64,000 nucleotides of DNA from Burkholderiales bacterium (GTDB lineage Bacteria > Pseudomonadota > Gammaproteobacteria > Burkholderiales > Burkholderiaceae_C): positions 170,696 to 234,695 of the forward strand of contig JAIOOS010000012.1 in NCBI GenBank assembly GCA_021414305.1, in the 5' to 3' direction. This document shows, piece after piece, positions 24,520 through 35,485 of the stretch. The number at the start of each line of letters is the position of its first letter. Position 1 is the stretch's first letter. Under the pieces are notes generated by a model. The model searched no databases. It was not told the DNA's origin and worked only from the letters and a program-made list of their open reading frames with translations. The translations under genes were made by a program, and so were the position numbers.

Positions 24520-25857
24520 CTACTCGGCCTTCTCGGCGGCGTCGTTGAGGGCGCGCAGCTCCGCCAGCCGCTCGCCAATGCGGATTTCGAGCCCGCGGGC
24601 CACCGGCTCGTAGAAGCGCGGCGGCTCGAGGTCGTCGGGCCAGTAGCGCTCGCCCGCGGCAAAGCCGCCCGCCTCGTCGTGGGCGTAGCGATAGCCCTTG
24701 CCGTAGTCGAGCGACTTCATCAGCGAGGTCGGGGCGTTCCTCAGGCGCAGCGGCACCGGACGGGTGCGGTCGGCCTTGACGAAGGCGCGGGCCGCGTTCC
24801 AGGCCTGATAGACCGCATTGCTCTTCGGCGCCATGGCGAGATAGACCACGGCCTCGGCGAGCGCCAGCTCGCCTTCGGGCGAGCCGAGCCGCTCGTAGGT
24901 CTCGGCGGCGTCGAGCGCGAGGCGCAGCGCCCGCGGGTCGGCCAGGCCGATGTCCTCGCTCGCCATCCGCACCAGGCGGCGCGCCGCGTAGCGCGGGTCG
25001 ACGCCGCCGTCGATCATGCGCACGAACCAGTACAGCGACGCGTCGGGGTCGCTGCCGCGCACCGCCTTGTGCAGGGCCGAGATCGTGTCGTAGAACTGCT
25101 CGCCGCCCTTGTCGTAGCGGCGCAGCTGCTCGCCGAGCGCCTGCTCGAGCAGCCGCTCGTCGATCTCGGCGGCGTCGCGGGCGGTGGCGACGAGGTTCTC
25201 GTAGGCATTGAGCAGGCGGCGGGCGTCGCCGTCGGCGTAGTCGATCAGGCGCGTCGTCGCCGCCTCGGTCATCGGCGGCGCGGCGAGCAGGGCGCGGGCA
25301 CGCTCGAGCAGGACGACGAGGTCGGCGTCGGTCAGGCTCTTCAGCACATGAACCGTGGCGCGCGACAGCAGCGCCGAATTCACCTCGAACGACGGGTTCT
25401 CGGTGGTCGCGCCGATGAAGGTGAGCAGGCCCGATTCGACGTGCGGCAGGAACGCGTCCTGCTGGCTCTTGTTGAAGCGGTGCACCTCGTCGACGAACAC
25501 GACCGTGCGCCGCCCCTGCGCCTGCGCCGCCGACGCCCGCTCGACCGCCTCGCGGATGTCCTTGACGCCGCCGAGCACCGCCGACATGGCGATGAACTGG
25601 GCGTCGAATGAATCGGCCATCAGCCGCGCCAGGGTCGTCTTGCCCGTGCCCGGCGGGCCCCAGAGGATCATCGAATGCAGCCGCCCCGACTCGAAGGCGA
25701 CGCGCAGCGGCTTGCCGGGGCCGAGCAGGTGCTGCTGGCCGATCACCTCGCTGAGCGTCTTCGGCCGCAGCCGCTCGGCGAGCGGCGCGGCGCCGGAGGA
25801 ATCGGCGAAAGGGAGTTCGAGGGAGGCGGGCGGCACGGGCAGGCGCCGCTGCGGCAT
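24520..25857 (-). CDS. rarA: Replication-associated recombination protein A (MgsA/RarA ATPase)
   Basis: A 445-residue AAA+ ATPase acting at stalled replication forks. [22 protein letters not shown] is the family's opening, [19 protein letters not shown] is Walker [23 protein letters not shown] is Walker B with the HRFNK motif, and [20 protein letters not shown] holds sensor 1 and the arginine finger. [19 protein letters not shown] is the tetramerisation region. The start [10 protein letters not shown] is set by homology; the 690-residue track ORF reads into antisense DNA of the ketosynthase gene. In many proteobacteria rarA follows lolA directly; here an ACP-ketosynthase pair stands between them. 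Confidence 0.95.
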   Translation of the reverse strand: MPQRRLPVPPASLELPFADSSGAAPLAERLRPKTLSEVIGQQHLLGPGKPLRVAFESGRLHSMILWGPPGTGKTTLARLMADSFDAQFIAMSAVLGGVKDIREAVERASAAQAQGRRTVVFVDEVHRFNKSQQDAFLPHVESGLLTFIGATTENPSFEVNSALLSRATVHVLKSLTDADLVVLLERARALLAAPPMTEAATTRLIDYADGDARRLLNAYENLVATARDAAEIDERLLEQALGEQLRRYDKGGEQFYDTISALHKAVRGSDPDASLYWFVRMIDGGVDPRYAARRLVRMASEDIGLADPRALRLALDAAETYERLGSPEGELALAEAVVYLAMAPKSNAVYQAWNAARAFVKADRTRPVPLRLRNAPTSLMKSLDYGKGYRYAHDEAGGFAAGERYWPDDLEPPRFYEPVARGLEIRIGERLAELRALNDAAEKAE

Positions 25858-25956
25858 CGGGGCGGCGGACGGACGGATTCTGCCCGCCCCGCCAGCGCCG
25901 CACCGGACATGGGACATAAGATGCACGCTCGCCCACCTCGCCCGCCGGCCCGCTGC

Positions 25957-26232
25957 ATGACCCGCCCGACCTTCGCTGCCATTTCGTCCGTGCTGGCGGA
26001 CAAGTTCAAGGTCGACGCCGACAAGGTCCGCCCCGAATCCACCCTCGAGCAGCTCGGCCTCGATTCGCTCGCCCTCATGGAATTCGTGTTCGCGGTCGAG
26101 GACCGGTTCGACGTGCGCATTCCGGAGGAACGGCTCGATCCGCGCCAGGCCGGGGTAACGCTCGATCACCTCGCGCAGCTGATCGACGAGGCGGTCGCGG
26201 CCAAGCCGGGGAGCGATGCCACCGTCGCCTAG
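25957..26232 (+). CDS. Acyl carrier protein
   Basis: A 91-residue acyl carrier protein with the phosphopantetheine serine in [21 protein letters not shown] (about residue 38). The basic [11 protein letters not shown] helix I and the [13 protein letters not shown] helix II resemble specialised ACPs next to ketosynthases. The start is ATG 25957, 99 bases from the divergent rarA start; an ATG at 25921 is also in frame. The following ketosynthase begins within or just after its end. It is likely the carrier that the partner ketosynthase uses, either in the polyene pathway or in another fatty-acid-like pathway. Confidence 0.88.
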   Translation: MTRPTFAAISSVLADKFKVDADKVRPESTLEQLGLDSLALMEFVFAVEDRFDVRIPEERLDPRQAGVTLDHLAQLIDEAVAAKPGSDATVA

Positions 26233-26242
26233 GAACCCGAGC

Positions 26243-27475
26243 GTGCCGGTCGCGATGACCGGCGCGGGCGTCGTCAGCCCGATCGGCAACACCCTGGCCG
26301 ACTTCGATGCGGCGCTCTTCGCCGGCCGCTCGGCGCTGCGCGCGCAGGCGCTCGACCTGCCGGGCATCGACCTGCCGCCCGTGCCGGTGGCGAGCGCGGA
26401 TTTCGACGCCACGGCGGAGGTCGCGCCTTCGCGGGTGCCGCTCGACCGGGCAACGGCGATGGCGCTTGCGGCGGCGCGCGATGCCGCGCGCTCAGCGGGT
26501 CTGGCCCCCGGGAGCTTCGAGCCCGAGCGGCTCGGCATCTTCTGGGGCAGCGGCATGGCCGGCGCCGCGACCTTCGAGGCGACCTGCCGCACCGTCTTCG
26601 CCGACCGGCGGCGGATGCGCCCGACCAGCGTCGTGACGACGATGCCGAACGCACCCGTGGCCGAAATCGCGCTGCTGTTCGGCGCCCGCGGCGCGGCGCT
26701 CGCCTATGCCTGCGCCTGCGCCTCGTCGGCGGTGGCGATCGGCGAGGCGATGCGCGCGATCCGCGCCGGCTGGATCGACGTCGCCATCGCCGGCGGCAGC
26801 GAAGCGATGCTGACGCCGGGCGTGCTCGCGAGCTGGCAGGCGATGCGCGTGCTCGTGCCGATCGGCGCCGCGGCTGGCGATGCCGCAGCGGTGGAGGCGT
26901 GCTGCCGACCCTTCGCCGCCGAGCGCAACGGCTTCGCGCTCGGCGAGGCGGCGGCGGCGTTCGTGCTCGAGTCGAGCGCGCACGCGGCCGCGCGCGGCGC
27001 GCGTGCGCAGGCGCTGCTGGCCGGCTACGCGACCAATTGCGACGGCGTGCACATCACCCAGCCCGATGCCTCGGGCCAGGCGCGGGCGATGGCGGCGGCG
27101 CTGGCCGACGCCGGCCTGGCCGCCGGCGACATCGGCTACCTCAACGCGCACGGCACCGCGACGACCGCGGGCGACGCCGCCGAGGCGGAATCGATCGCCC
27201 GCGTGTTCGGCGCCGGCGGCGTTCCGGTCAGCTCGAGCAAGGCGACCCACGGGCACCTGCTCGGCGCGGGCGGCGCGGTCGAGCTGCTGGCCGCCCTGCG
27301 CGCGCTGCATCGGGGACGCTTGCCGCCGACGGCGAACACCACGGCCGCGGATCCGGCGTTCGCGATCGACCTGGTGGTGGGAACCGCGCGCGAGCGCGCG
27401 GGCCTGGACGCAGTGATGTCGAATTCGTTCGCCTTCGGCGGAACGAACGCCGTGCTCGTCGGCACGCGCGCCTGA
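26243..27475 (+). CDS. Beta-ketoacyl-ACP synthase (FabF/KAS II-like)
   Basis: A 410-residue condensing enzyme. The full catalytic set is visible: the nucleophilic Cys in LAYACACASSAVAIGEA, one His in YLNAHGTATTAGD and the other in KATHGHLLGAGGAVE, with SNSFAFGGTNAVLV at the end. So it is a chain-extending synthase rather than a chain-length factor. I favour GTG 26243 (MPVAMTGAGVVSPIG) because AGGA sits eight bases upstream; ATG 26216 would overlap the ACP by 17 bases. This is the only ketosynthase in the window. It ends 12 bases from the convergent lolA stop. Confidence 0.92.
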   Translation: MPVAMTGAGVVSPIGNTLADFDAALFAGRSALRAQALDLPGIDLPPVPVASADFDATAEVAPSRVPLDRATAMALAAARDAARSAGLAPGSFEPERLGIFWGSGMAGAATFEATCRTVFADRRRMRPTSVVTTMPNAPVAEIALLFGARGAALAYACACASSAVAIGEAMRAIRAGWIDVAIAGGSEAMLTPGVLASWQAMRVLVPIGAAAGDAAAVEACCRPFAAERNGFALGEAAAAFVLESSAHAAARGARAQALLAGYATNCDGVHITQPDASGQARAMAAALADAGLAAGDIGYLNAHGTATTAGDAAEAESIARVFGAGGVPVSSSKATHGHLLGAGGAVELLAALRALHRGRLPPTANTTAADPAFAIDLVVGTARERAGLDAVMSNSFAFGGTNAVLVGTRA

Positions 27476-27487
27476 GCGCTTCGCCCC

Positions 27488-28111
27488 CTACTGCTCGATG
27501 ACGTCGGCGCCGGCCGGCGGCGTGAAGCGGAACGTCTCCGGCGCGATCGTGCCGTTCGCCTGGAACGCCTCGAAGCGGAGCAGCGACTTCTGCCCGAAGC
27601 TGTCGACGATCTCGAGCGCGGCCAGGTCCTTGCCCTTGAAGCCGACGCGCACCGACTGGAAGGCGCCGTCCTTGGCCTTGGGCTTCGCCTCGGCCCACTC
27701 GAGGCCGTCCCTGGCCGGCAGGCTGGCGAGATCGAAGTCCTTGTCGAGCGAGCCGCCGGCGAGCAGCGCCGCCGGGGTGGCGCCGAGGGCCTGGCCGATG
27801 CGCCGCGAGCTCGCCTGGTTCAAGTCGCGGTCGTAGATCCAGACCTTCTCGCCGTCGGCGACGATGGTCTGCTCGAACGGCTTCGCGTAGGCGAAGCGGA
27901 AGCGATTCGGGCGGGCGAAGTCGAAGCTGCCGCTCGAGGCCTTCTTCCTCGCGCCGTCGGGCGAGGTCACGGTCTGCGTGAACTGCGCGTGGCCGGTCTT
28001 CACCTCGCGCACGAATTCGCGCAGCGTGTCGACCGGCGCCGCCACAGCGGCGAGCGAAAGGACCAGGCCGAACGTGGCGACGCCGCCGGCCAGCATGCGC
28101 GGCAGCGTCAT
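27488..28111 (-). CDS. lolA: Outer-membrane lipoprotein carrier protein LolA
   Basis: A 207-residue periplasmic chaperone that takes lipoproteins from LolCDE to LolB. It has a signal peptide ending near LAAVAA, then [43 protein letters not shown] and [16 protein letters not shown], all conserved LolA blocks. It overlaps ftsK by four bases (ATGA), and the ftsK-lolA pairing identifies it as the housekeeping copy, in contrast to the LolA-like protein at 8963. Confidence 0.95.
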   Translation of the reverse strand: MTLPRMLAGGVATFGLVLSLAAVAAPVDTLREFVREVKTGHAQFTQTVTSPDGARKKASSGSFDFARPNRFRFAYAKPFEQTIVADGEKVWIYDRDLNQASSRRIGQALGATPAALLAGGSLDKDFDLASLPARDGLEWAEAKPKAKDGAFQSVRVGFKGKDLAALEIVDSFGQKSLLRFEAFQANGTIAPETFRFTPPAGADVIEQ

Positions 28112-30432
28112 TCCGCGCGCACGGGCACGAGCAGGTCCCGGTTGCCGTTGGTCGCCATGCTCGATACGAGCCCGGACTTCTCCATTTGTTCCAGCAATCG
28201 CGCCGCCCGGTTGTAGCCGATGCGCAGATGGCGCTGCACGAGCGAGATCGAGGCCCGGCGATGCTGCAGGACGATGCCCACCGCCTGGTCGTACATCGGG
28301 TCGTTCTCGCCGCTCGCCGGGCCGCCTTCGCCGGCCGCGGTGTCACCGTCGCCGTCGAGCGTGCCGCCTTCGAGAATGCCCTCGACGTAGTTCGGCTCGC
28401 CCTGCGTCTTGAGGTAGGCGACGACGCGGTGCACTTCCTCGTCGCTGACGAAAGCGCCGTGCACGCGGATCGGCATGCCGCTGCCCGAAGGCAGGTAGAG
28501 CATGTCGCCCATGCCGAGCAGCGCCTCGGCGCCCGACTGGTCGAGGATGGTCCGCGAGTCGATCTTGCTCGAGACCTGGAACGAGAGCCGGGTCGGGATG
28601 TTGGCCTTGATCAGCCCGGTGATGACGTCGACGCTCGGCCGCTGCGTCGCCAGGATCAGGTGCACGCCCGAGGCCCGCGCCTTCTGCGCCAGGCGGGCGA
28701 TCAGCTCCTCGATCTTCTTGCCGACGACCATCATCAGGTCGGCGAGCTCGTCGATCACGACCACGATGTAGGGCAGCCGCTCGAGCGGCTCGGGCGATTC
28801 GGGCGTGAGGCTGAACGGGTTCGGCAGCGACTCGCCGCGCTCGGCGGCTTCGGCGAGCTTCTTGTTGTAGCCGGCGACGTTGCGCACGCCGAGCTTGCTC
28901 ATCAGCTTGTACCGCCGCTCCATCTCGCCCACGCCCCAGTTGAGCGCGTTGGCCGCCTGCTTCATGTCGGTGACCACCGGGCAGAGCAGGTGCGGAATGC
29001 CTTCGTAGACGCTCATCTCGAGCATCTTCGGATCGATCAGGATCAGGCGCACGTCGCGCGCCTCGGCCTTGTAGAGCAGGCTCAGGATCATGGCGTTGAT
29101 GCCGACCGACTTGCCGGCGCCGGTGGTGCCGGCGACCAGGCAGTGCGGCATCTTCACCAGGTCGGCCACCACCGGGATGCCGACGATGTCCTTGCCCAGG
29201 CCGATGGTGAGCTGCGAGCCCGAGTCGGCATACGCCTGCGAGCCGAGCACCTCGGAAAGGCGGATCGTCTGCCGCTTGGCGTTGGGCAGCTCGAGCGCCA
29301 TCGTCGTCTTGCCGGGGATCGTCTCGACGACCCGGATCGAGACCAGGCTGAGGCTGCGCGCCAGGTCCTTGGCGAGGTTGACGACCTGCGAGCCCTTCAC
29401 GCCCACCGCCGGCTCGATCTCGTAGCGCGTGATCACCGGCCCGGGCGAGGCGGCGACGACGCGGACCTCGACGCCGAAGTCCTTGAGCTTCTTCTCGATC
29501 AGGCGCGAGGTCATCTCGAGCGTCTCGGCGCTCACCGTTTCCTGGCGCTGCGGCGCCGAGTCGAGCAGGTCGACCTGCGGCAGCTTGGTGTCGACCAGCT
29601 CGCTGAAGAGCGGCTTCTGCCGTTCCTTGACGACGCGCGTGCTCTTCGGCACATCGATCAGGGTCGGCTCGATGACGATCGGCAGGTGATGCTCCTGCAG
29701 CTCGTGCTCGACCTCGACGATCTCCTCGCGCTCGCGCATCGCCTCCTCGCCGAGGCGCGCGTCCTCCGCGCGCTCCAGGCGCGAGGCGCGGCGCGAGCGC
29801 AGCGATTCGATCCCCCGGCCGATCGACTCGGCGGCGGCCAGCCAGGAGAAGCCGAGGCCGAGCGAGATGCCCGCGACCAGCACCGCGATCCAGAGCACGC
29901 CCGAGCCGGCGAAGCCGATCGCCGACTGACTCAGCTTTCCGAGACCGTAGCCGAGCACGCCGCCAGCGTTGCCGCCGGCGACCAGCGTTTCCCAGCGGTA
30001 GAGCCGGGTCCACTCGAGGGCCGCGCTGGCAGCGAGCAGCAAGGCGAGGCCGAGCCAGAGGTGCCAGGCCGGCACCTCGGTCGTCGCCGGCGCGCCGGCG
30101 TTGGCGCGCAGCACCCGCGCCAGGCCGCCCAGCCAGGCGCGCGCGCCCACCAGCACCGCCCACCAGACCGAGTAGCCGACCAGGAAGAAGGCGAGGTCGG
30201 ACAGCCAGGCGCCGACGGCGCCGGCCTTGTTCTGGATCGGTCCGCCGCTGCCCGAGGTGGAGAAGCCCGGGTCGGCGGCACTGTGCGTCGCCAGTGCGAT
30301 CACCACCAGGATCCAGGCCACGGCGCCGGCCAGCAGAGCGATCTGCGCGCGCCAGCTCGGCGGGGTGGCGGTGCGCGGCGGGGAGGCGTCGGAGCCGCCT
30401 TCGTAGCGGAGCGATCCGAGGGGAAAGGTCAT
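28108..30432 (-). CDS. ftsK: DNA translocase FtsK
   Basis: A 774-residue divisome translocase that pumps chromosome ends through the septum and activates XerCD at dif. About four N-terminal TM helices (residues 30-195) anchor it. The RecA-like motor has Walker [18 protein letters not shown] and Walker [17 protein letters not shown]. The C-terminal gamma winged helix ([17 protein letters not shown]...) recognises KOPS sites. The linker is short, with [23 protein letters not shown] in place of a long Pro/Gln-rich stretch. It is coupled to lolA and lies 16 bases after the Crp/Fnr gene. Confidence 0.96.
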   Translation of the reverse strand: MTFPLGSLRYEGGSDASPPRTATPPSWRAQIALLAGAVAWILVVIALATHSAADPGFSTSGSGGPIQNKAGAVGAWLSDLAFFLVGYSVWWAVLVGARAWLGGLARVLRANAGAPATTEVPAWHLWLGLALLLAASAALEWTRLYRWETLVAGGNAGGVLGYGLGKLSQSAIGFAGSGVLWIAVLVAGISLGLGFSWLAAAESIGRGIESLRSRRASRLERAEDARLGEEAMREREEIVEVEHELQEHHLPIVIEPTLIDVPKSTRVVKERQKPLFSELVDTKLPQVDLLDSAPQRQETVSAETLEMTSRLIEKKLKDFGVEVRVVAASPGPVITRYEIEPAVGVKGSQVVNLAKDLARSLSLVSIRVVETIPGKTTMALELPNAKRQTIRLSEVLGSQAYADSGSQLTIGLGKDIVGIPVVADLVKMPHCLVAGTTGAGKSVGINAMILSLLYKAEARDVRLILIDPKMLEMSVYEGIPHLLCPVVTDMKQAANALNWGVGEMERRYKLMSKLGVRNVAGYNKKLAEAAERGESLPNPFSLTPESPEPLERLPYIVVVIDELADLMMVVGKKIEELIARLAQKARASGVHLILATQRPSVDVITGLIKANIPTRLSFQVSSKIDSRTILDQSGAEALLGMGDMLYLPSGSGMPIRVHGAFVSDEEVHRVVAYLKTQGEPNYVEGILEGGTLDGDGDTAAGEGGPASGENDPMYDQAVGIVLQHRRASISLVQRHLRIGYNRAARLLEQMEKSGLVSSMATNGNRDLLVPVRAE

Positions 30433-30448
30433 CCCCGAATTGTGCCGG

Positions 30449-31114
30449 CTAGCCGGTGAGTTGTTCCTTGATGATGACCCAGCCGTTTTCCTGGGTCTGG
30501 ACCATGCCGCGCCCTTCCAGGTCCTTCATCACCCGGCTCACCATCTCGCGCGACGCGCCCACCACCTTGGCCAGGTCCTGGCGCGAGACCTTGTTGCGGA
30601 TGATCTTGATCTCGCCGTCCATCTCCGACATGTCGAGCAGGGTGCGCGCGACCCGGCCGTAGACGTCGAGCAGGGCCAGCGACTCGATCTGCCGGTCGGC
30701 GCTGCGCAGGCGCTGCACCAGGCCACGCATGATCGCGTAGGACAGGCTCGAGTTCTCCGGGAGGCAGCGGGCGAACTCGGCGCGGCCGAGGATCAGCATG
30801 TCGGTCTGGACCTCGGCGCGGACGGTGGCGGAATGCGGCTCGTTGTCGATCAGGCTCATCTCGCCGACGTAGTCGCCCGACTGCAGCACCGCGAGAATGA
30901 CCTCGCGGCCGCGCGAGTCGGCGGTCAGCACGCGGGCCCGCCCGGTCAGCAGGATGAACAGGGCGTTCGATTTCTTGCCATGCTCGACCACGATCTCGCC
31001 GCGACGAAAGCGCCTCTTGACGACGCTGTCGGCGATGCCCTGGGCCTGCTCGTTGGTCAGAAGCGAGAACAGCGGCACGCGCCGGATGAGATCGAGATTG
31101 GAGAGCATCGCCAT
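30449..31114 (-). CDS. Crp/Fnr family transcriptional regulator
   Basis: A 221-residue regulator with an N-terminal cyclic-nucleotide-binding-type barrel (residues 15-125; [43 protein letters not shown]) and a C-terminal winged helix ([25 protein letters not shown]). Fnr-type iron-sulfur cysteines are absent, so it is not an oxygen-sensing Fnr. AGGG seven to eight bases before ATG 31114 supports the start. It is divergent from trxB and probably co-transcribed with ftsK. Regulators of this type sit next to ftsK in many betaproteobacteria; the effector is unknown. Confidence 0.9.
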   Translation of the reverse strand: MAMLSNLDLIRRVPLFSLLTNEQAQGIADSVVKRRFRRGEIVVEHGKKSNALFILLTGRARVLTADSRGREVILAVLQSGDYVGEMSLIDNEPHSATVRAEVQTDMLILGRAEFARCLPENSSLSYAIMRGLVQRLRSADRQIESLALLDVYGRVARTLLDMSEMDGEIKIIRNKVSRQDLAKVVGASREMVSRVMKDLEGRGMVQTQENGWVIIKEQLTG

Positions 31115-31259
31115 CGGTGAACCCTTTCTGAGGTGCCTAACGCGCCGCGCGGCGACGCGTGAAAATATCACGACGGCCCGGGCTGGGCTATTGTCGTCAT
31201 AACCGGTGTTGACGCCAGTCGGTCTCGCCTCCATGTCAGACTGCCGCGACGCTCGCTGA

Positions 31260-32234
<975 letters not shown>

Positions 32235-32240
32235 CTGCTC

Positions 32241-32246
32241 TATAAT
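32241..32246 (+). promoter_or_regulatory. Sigma-70 -10 box (TATAAT) for rpmB-rpmG
   Basis: A perfect TATAAT lies seven bases after the trxB stop and 75 bases before the rpmB ATG. The -35 region would fall in the trxB 3' end; TTCCTC at about 32217 is a poor match. The position fits a strong ribosomal-protein promoter. Confidence 0.65.
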
Positions 32247-32321
32247 CGCAGGCTTTGCCGCAAATCGAGTGGGCCTTCCCTCGGCGCGGCAGGCACCCCT
32301 TACAAGTCACGGAGAAGCGTC

Positions 32322-32555
32322 ATGGCACGCGTCTGTCAAGTCACGGGCAAGCGCCCGATGGTCGGGAACAACGTTTCCCGCGCCAACAACAAAACGAAGC
32401 GCCGCTTCCTGCCCAACCTGCACTACCGCCGGTTCTGGGTCGAGAACGAGAACCGCTGGGTGCGCCTGCGCATCAGCAACTCGGGCCTGCGCATGATCGA
32501 CAAGGTGGGCATCGAGCAGGTCGTCGCCGACCTGCGCGCCCGCGGCGAAATCTAA
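32322..32555 (+). CDS. rpmB: 50S ribosomal protein L28
   Basis: A 77-residue ribosomal protein with the L28 signature [20 protein letters not shown] and [13 protein letters not shown]. It lacks zinc-binding cysteine pairs. GGAG precedes the ATG by eight bases. It is paired with rpmG 12 bases downstream, the universal arrangement. Confidence 0.97.
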   Translation: MARVCQVTGKRPMVGNNVSRANNKTKRRFLPNLHYRRFWVENENRWVRLRISNSGLRMIDKVGIEQVVADLRARGEI

Positions 32556-32567
32556 GGGAGAGCGACC

Positions 32568-32735
32568 ATGGCAAAAGGTGGACGCGAAAAGATCAAGCTC
32601 GAATCGAGCGCAGGCACCGGTCACTTCTACACGACCGACAAGAACAAGAAGACCACGCCGGAAAAGCTCGAGATGATGAAGTTCGACCCGAAGGCACGCA
32701 AGCACGTGACCTACAAGGAAACGAAGCTGAAGTAA
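32568..32735 (+). CDS. rpmG: 50S ribosomal protein L33
   Basis: A 55-residue protein, too short for the ORF track. The product starts [20 protein letters not shown] and ends [18 protein letters not shown], the classic L33 ending. It is the cysteine-free (zinc-independent) form. GGGAG lies eight bases before the ATG. It forms an operon with rpmB and ends ahead of a series of hairpins. Confidence 0.97.
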   Translation: MAKGGREKIKLESSAGTGHFYTTDKNKKTTPEKLEMMKFDPKARKHVTYKETKLK

Positions 32736-32758
32736 TAGGGCGCTTCGCTGGGATCAGC

Positions 32759-32777
32759 GGGGTCGCTGCGCGACCCC
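32759..32777 (+). terminator. GC-rich hairpin after rpmG
   Basis: GGGGTCG-CTGCG-CGACCCC is a perfect seven-pair stem 24 bases after the rpmG stop, followed by a T-rich TTCTCTTTC. Probably part of the rpmBG termination region. Confidence 0.55.
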
Positions 32778-32796
32778 TTCTCTTTCAGCCAAATGC

Positions 32797-32823
32797 AAAA
32801 GGGTCGCCGCGGCGACCCTTTTT
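32797..32823. terminator. Bidirectional Rho-independent terminator (rpmG / desaturase)
   Basis: AAAA, then the perfect palindrome GGGTCGCCGCGGCGACCC, then TTTTT. The A-run and T-run on either side make it work on both strands, serving the convergent rpmG and desaturase genes. It is the clearest terminator in the window. Confidence 0.85.
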
Positions 32824-32832
32824 GTTTGGTCA

Positions 32833-32851
32833 GGGACCGCGCTGCGGTCCC
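32833..32851. terminator. Third hairpin in the rpmG-desaturase gap
   Basis: GGGACCGC-GCT-GCGGTCCC is a perfect eight-pair stem just downstream of the desaturase stop. On the minus strand it precedes the A/T-flanked terminator, so it probably helps termination from that side. Confidence 0.5.
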
Positions 32852-32856
32852 TTCGC

Positions 32857-34080
32857 TCAGGCGTGGACAGCTCTGAGGCGTAGGGCGAACTCCTGCAGAG
32901 TAGCAATGCCGCTCTCCTCGGCCTTGTGCAGCCAGGCTTGCAGGTCGGCGACGAGCTGCTCGGCCGAGACGCCGGTGCGGGTCCAGAGCTGGCGCAACTC
33001 CTCGCGCATGGCGACGAGCTTGGCCAGGTAGGGGCTCTGCGCCACCGCTTCGGCGACCTGGCCCTTCACCGCATGCGGAATCTTGTCGTCGTCGCGGTGC
33101 AGCCAGGGGCGCGCCGCGAGCATGGTCGCGAGCTTGCCGGAGCTGACCGCGCCTTCGCTCTTCAGGCGCGCGACTTCGGCGCGGCTGGCGCGGCGGAGGC
33201 TGCGCGCGTAGTTCGCCATCACCTCGTAGCGGTTGGCGATGATCGCCTCGAGCGTCTTGTCGTCGGCGACCGGCTTGACGGCGCCGAGGCGGATCTGCGG
33301 CGCGGTCTTGCGCACCTTCGCCAGGCCGAGGATCTCGAGGCCGCGGATGTAGGCCCAGCCGATGTCGAACTCGTACGGCTTGACCGACAGCTTGGCCGAG
33401 GTCGGATAGGTGTGGTGGTTGTTGTGCAGCTCTTCGCCGCCGATGACGATGCCCCAGGGCGAGACGTTGCGGCTCGCGTCCGGCGCCTCGAAGTTGCGGT
33501 AGCCCCAGTAGTGGCCGATGCCGTTGACGATGCCGGCGGCGGTGATCGGGATCCAGAGCATCTGCACGGCCCATACCGCGGCGCCGATGGCGCCGAACAG
33601 GAACAGGTCGATGATCAGCATCAGGCCGACGCCCTGCCAGCTGAAGCGCGTGTAGAGGTTGCGCTCGAGCCAGTCGTCGGGCGTGCCGTGGCCGTACTTG
33701 GCGAGCGTTTCCTGGTTCTTGGCTTCGCTGCGATAGAGCTCGCTGCCGGTCAGCAGCACGGTCTTGATGCCGCGCGTCTGCGGGCTGTGCGGGTCGTCGA
33801 CGGTCTCGCACTTGGCGTGGTGCTTGCGGTGGATCGCGACCCACTCCTTGGTCACCATGCCGGTGGTGAGCCAGAGCCAGAAACGGAAGAAGTGCTCGGG
33901 AATGGGGTGCAGGTCGAGCGCGCGGTGCGCCTGCGCCCGGTGCAGGAATATGGTCACCGCTGCGATGGTGATGTGCGTCGCGACCAGGGTGAACGCGAGA
34001 ACCTCCCAGCCGTTGAACGACGAGAAGCCGTGGGCGAGCCAGTCGACCAGCGCAGCGAACACCGAATTCAGCACATCCAT
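32857..34080 (-). CDS. Membrane fatty acyl desaturase (acyl-CoA/acyl-lipid delta-9 type)
   Basis: A 407-residue di-iron membrane desaturase. The three histidine boxes are visible: HRAQAHR at 47-53, HRKHHA at 84-89 and ELHNNHH near 218-224. Hydrophobic pairs flank them (FTLVATHITIAAVTIFL, GLMLIIDLFLFGAIGAAVW). The C-terminal 150 residues are a soluble helical extension beyond the usual fold, common in the betaproteobacterial version. It introduces a cis double bond into membrane fatty acids. It stands alone, with its own upstream gap of 115 bases. Confidence 0.93.
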   Translation of the reverse strand: MDVLNSVFAALVDWLAHGFSSFNGWEVLAFTLVATHITIAAVTIFLHRAQAHRALDLHPIPEHFFRFWLWLTTGMVTKEWVAIHRKHHAKCETVDDPHSPQTRGIKTVLLTGSELYRSEAKNQETLAKYGHGTPDDWLERNLYTRFSWQGVGLMLIIDLFLFGAIGAAVWAVQMLWIPITAAGIVNGIGHYWGYRNFEAPDASRNVSPWGIVIGGEELHNNHHTYPTSAKLSVKPYEFDIGWAYIRGLEILGLAKVRKTAPQIRLGAVKPVADDKTLEAIIANRYEVMANYARSLRRASRAEVARLKSEGAVSSGKLATMLAARPWLHRDDDKIPHAVKGQVAEAVAQSPYLAKLVAMREELRQLWTRTGVSAEQLVADLQAWLHKAEESGIATLQEFALRLRAVHA

Positions 34081-34195
34081 GAATCGAACCTTGGGGTAAG
34101 TCTGTGTAAACCAGTCGATTCTATTCGACCGGGGCGTGGCGATACCCTACGAAAGCACCGGATATCACCGCTAGATCGGGCCCTTTTGACGCAGA

Positions 34196-35464
34196 TCAAG
34201 ACGCACGCCGTTCCCACGCCGCCGCGTAGAAGCCGTCGCTGCCGTGACGGTGGGTCCACAGGCGAAGGTCGCTTCCGCTGACAAGGCGGTCCGAGCCGCT
34301 CACCTGGGCGCGCTGCAGCAACTCCAGCGCGGGCAGCCGGGTGAACGATCCGCCGAGCGTGCCGGCGTCGAAGTCGTCCGCGACCTGCTCGTCTTCCTCG
34401 CGCAGCGGGCTGCAGGTCGCATAGACCAGGCGCCCGCCCGGCTTCAGCAGCCGCGCCGCGGCGTCGAGGATCTTGCGCTGCAGCTCGCCGAGCGCGGCCA
34501 GCGCCTCGGGTGTCTGCCGCCACTTGAGGTCGGGATGGCGGCGCAGCGTGCCGAGGCCGGTGCACGGCGCATCCACCAGAACGCGGTCGACCTTGCCGCC
34601 GAGCCGCTTGATGCGCTCGTCGCGCTCGTGCGCGATCTGCACCGGGTAGACGTTCGACAGGGAGCTTCGCGCCAGGCGCGGCTTCAGGGCGGCGAGCCGA
34701 TGCCCGGACACGTCGAACGCATAGAGGCGGCCGGTGTTGCGCATCTGCGCGCCGAGCGCCAGCGTCTTGCCGCCCGCGCCGGCGCAGAAGTCGACCACCA
34801 TCTCGCCGCGTTTCGCGCCGGTGAGCAGCGCGAGCAGCTGGCTGCCTTCGTCCTGCACCTCGATCCAGCCTTCGGTGTAGATCTCGAGCTTGTTCAGCGA
34901 AGGCTTGCCCTCGACGCGGATGCCCACCGGCGAGTAAGGCGTCGCCTCGGCGGCGATGCCGCCGGCGCGCAGCCGCGCCAGCGCCTCGTCGCGGCTCGCC
35001 TTGGCGACGTTGACGCGCAGGTCGAGCGGCGCCGGCCGGCCGATCGCCTCGACCCACGGCCAGAACTCCTCGCCGAGCTGCGCCTGCATCCGCTCGGCGA
35101 ACCACTCCGGCAGGTTGTGGCGCAGCGGCTCGGGCAAGGCCTCGCGCGGTGTCGCCCGGCTGCGTTCGAGCCAGGCGACCTCGCTCTCGCTCAAGGCCGC
35201 GCGCAGGAAGCCGGCGTTGCCGGTCCAGGCGAGCAGCACCAGTCGGCGCTCCTGCTCGCCGCTGCCGGCGCGGGCGAGATGACGCAGCAGAGGCAGCTCG
35301 CGCAGCACCGCGAACACCGTGTCGGTCAGGGTGTGCCGCTCGCGCGAGCCGAGCGAACGCGATTCGCGGAAGAAGTCGGCGACGACACGGTCGGCCGGAT
35401 GCTCGAAGCGCAGGACGCGGTGCACGAGATCGGTCGCCGCCTCGAGCAGGGCGTGGGGAGGCAT
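34196..35464 (-). CDS. rsmB: 16S rRNA (cytosine-C5) methyltransferase RsmB
   Basis: A 422-residue enzyme that methylates C967 of 16S rRNA. An NusB-like N-terminal RNA-binding domain (residues 1-130) precedes the SAM domain with VVDFCAGAGGKTLALGA. RVLVDAPCTGLGTLRRHPDLKW holds the PCxG cysteine and VYATCSPLREED the catalytic TCS cysteine. The start is set by homology (MPPHALLEAATDL). It is divergent from the DUF1345 gene, with only 21 bases between the start codons. Confidence 0.94.
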   Translation of the reverse strand: MPPHALLEAATDLVHRVLRFEHPADRVVADFFRESRSLGSRERHTLTDTVFAVLRELPLLRHLARAGSGEQERRLVLLAWTGNAGFLRAALSESEVAWLERSRATPREALPEPLRHNLPEWFAERMQAQLGEEFWPWVEAIGRPAPLDLRVNVAKASRDEALARLRAGGIAAEATPYSPVGIRVEGKPSLNKLEIYTEGWIEVQDEGSQLLALLTGAKRGEMVVDFCAGAGGKTLALGAQMRNTGRLYAFDVSGHRLAALKPRLARSSLSNVYPVQIAHERDERIKRLGGKVDRVLVDAPCTGLGTLRRHPDLKWRQTPEALAALGELQRKILDAAARLLKPGGRLVYATCSPLREEDEQVADDFDAGTLGGSFTRLPALELLQRAQVSGSDRLVSGSDLRLWTHRHGSDGFYAAAWERRAS

Positions 35465-35485
35465 TGCGGCGATTATCCTTGCCGG

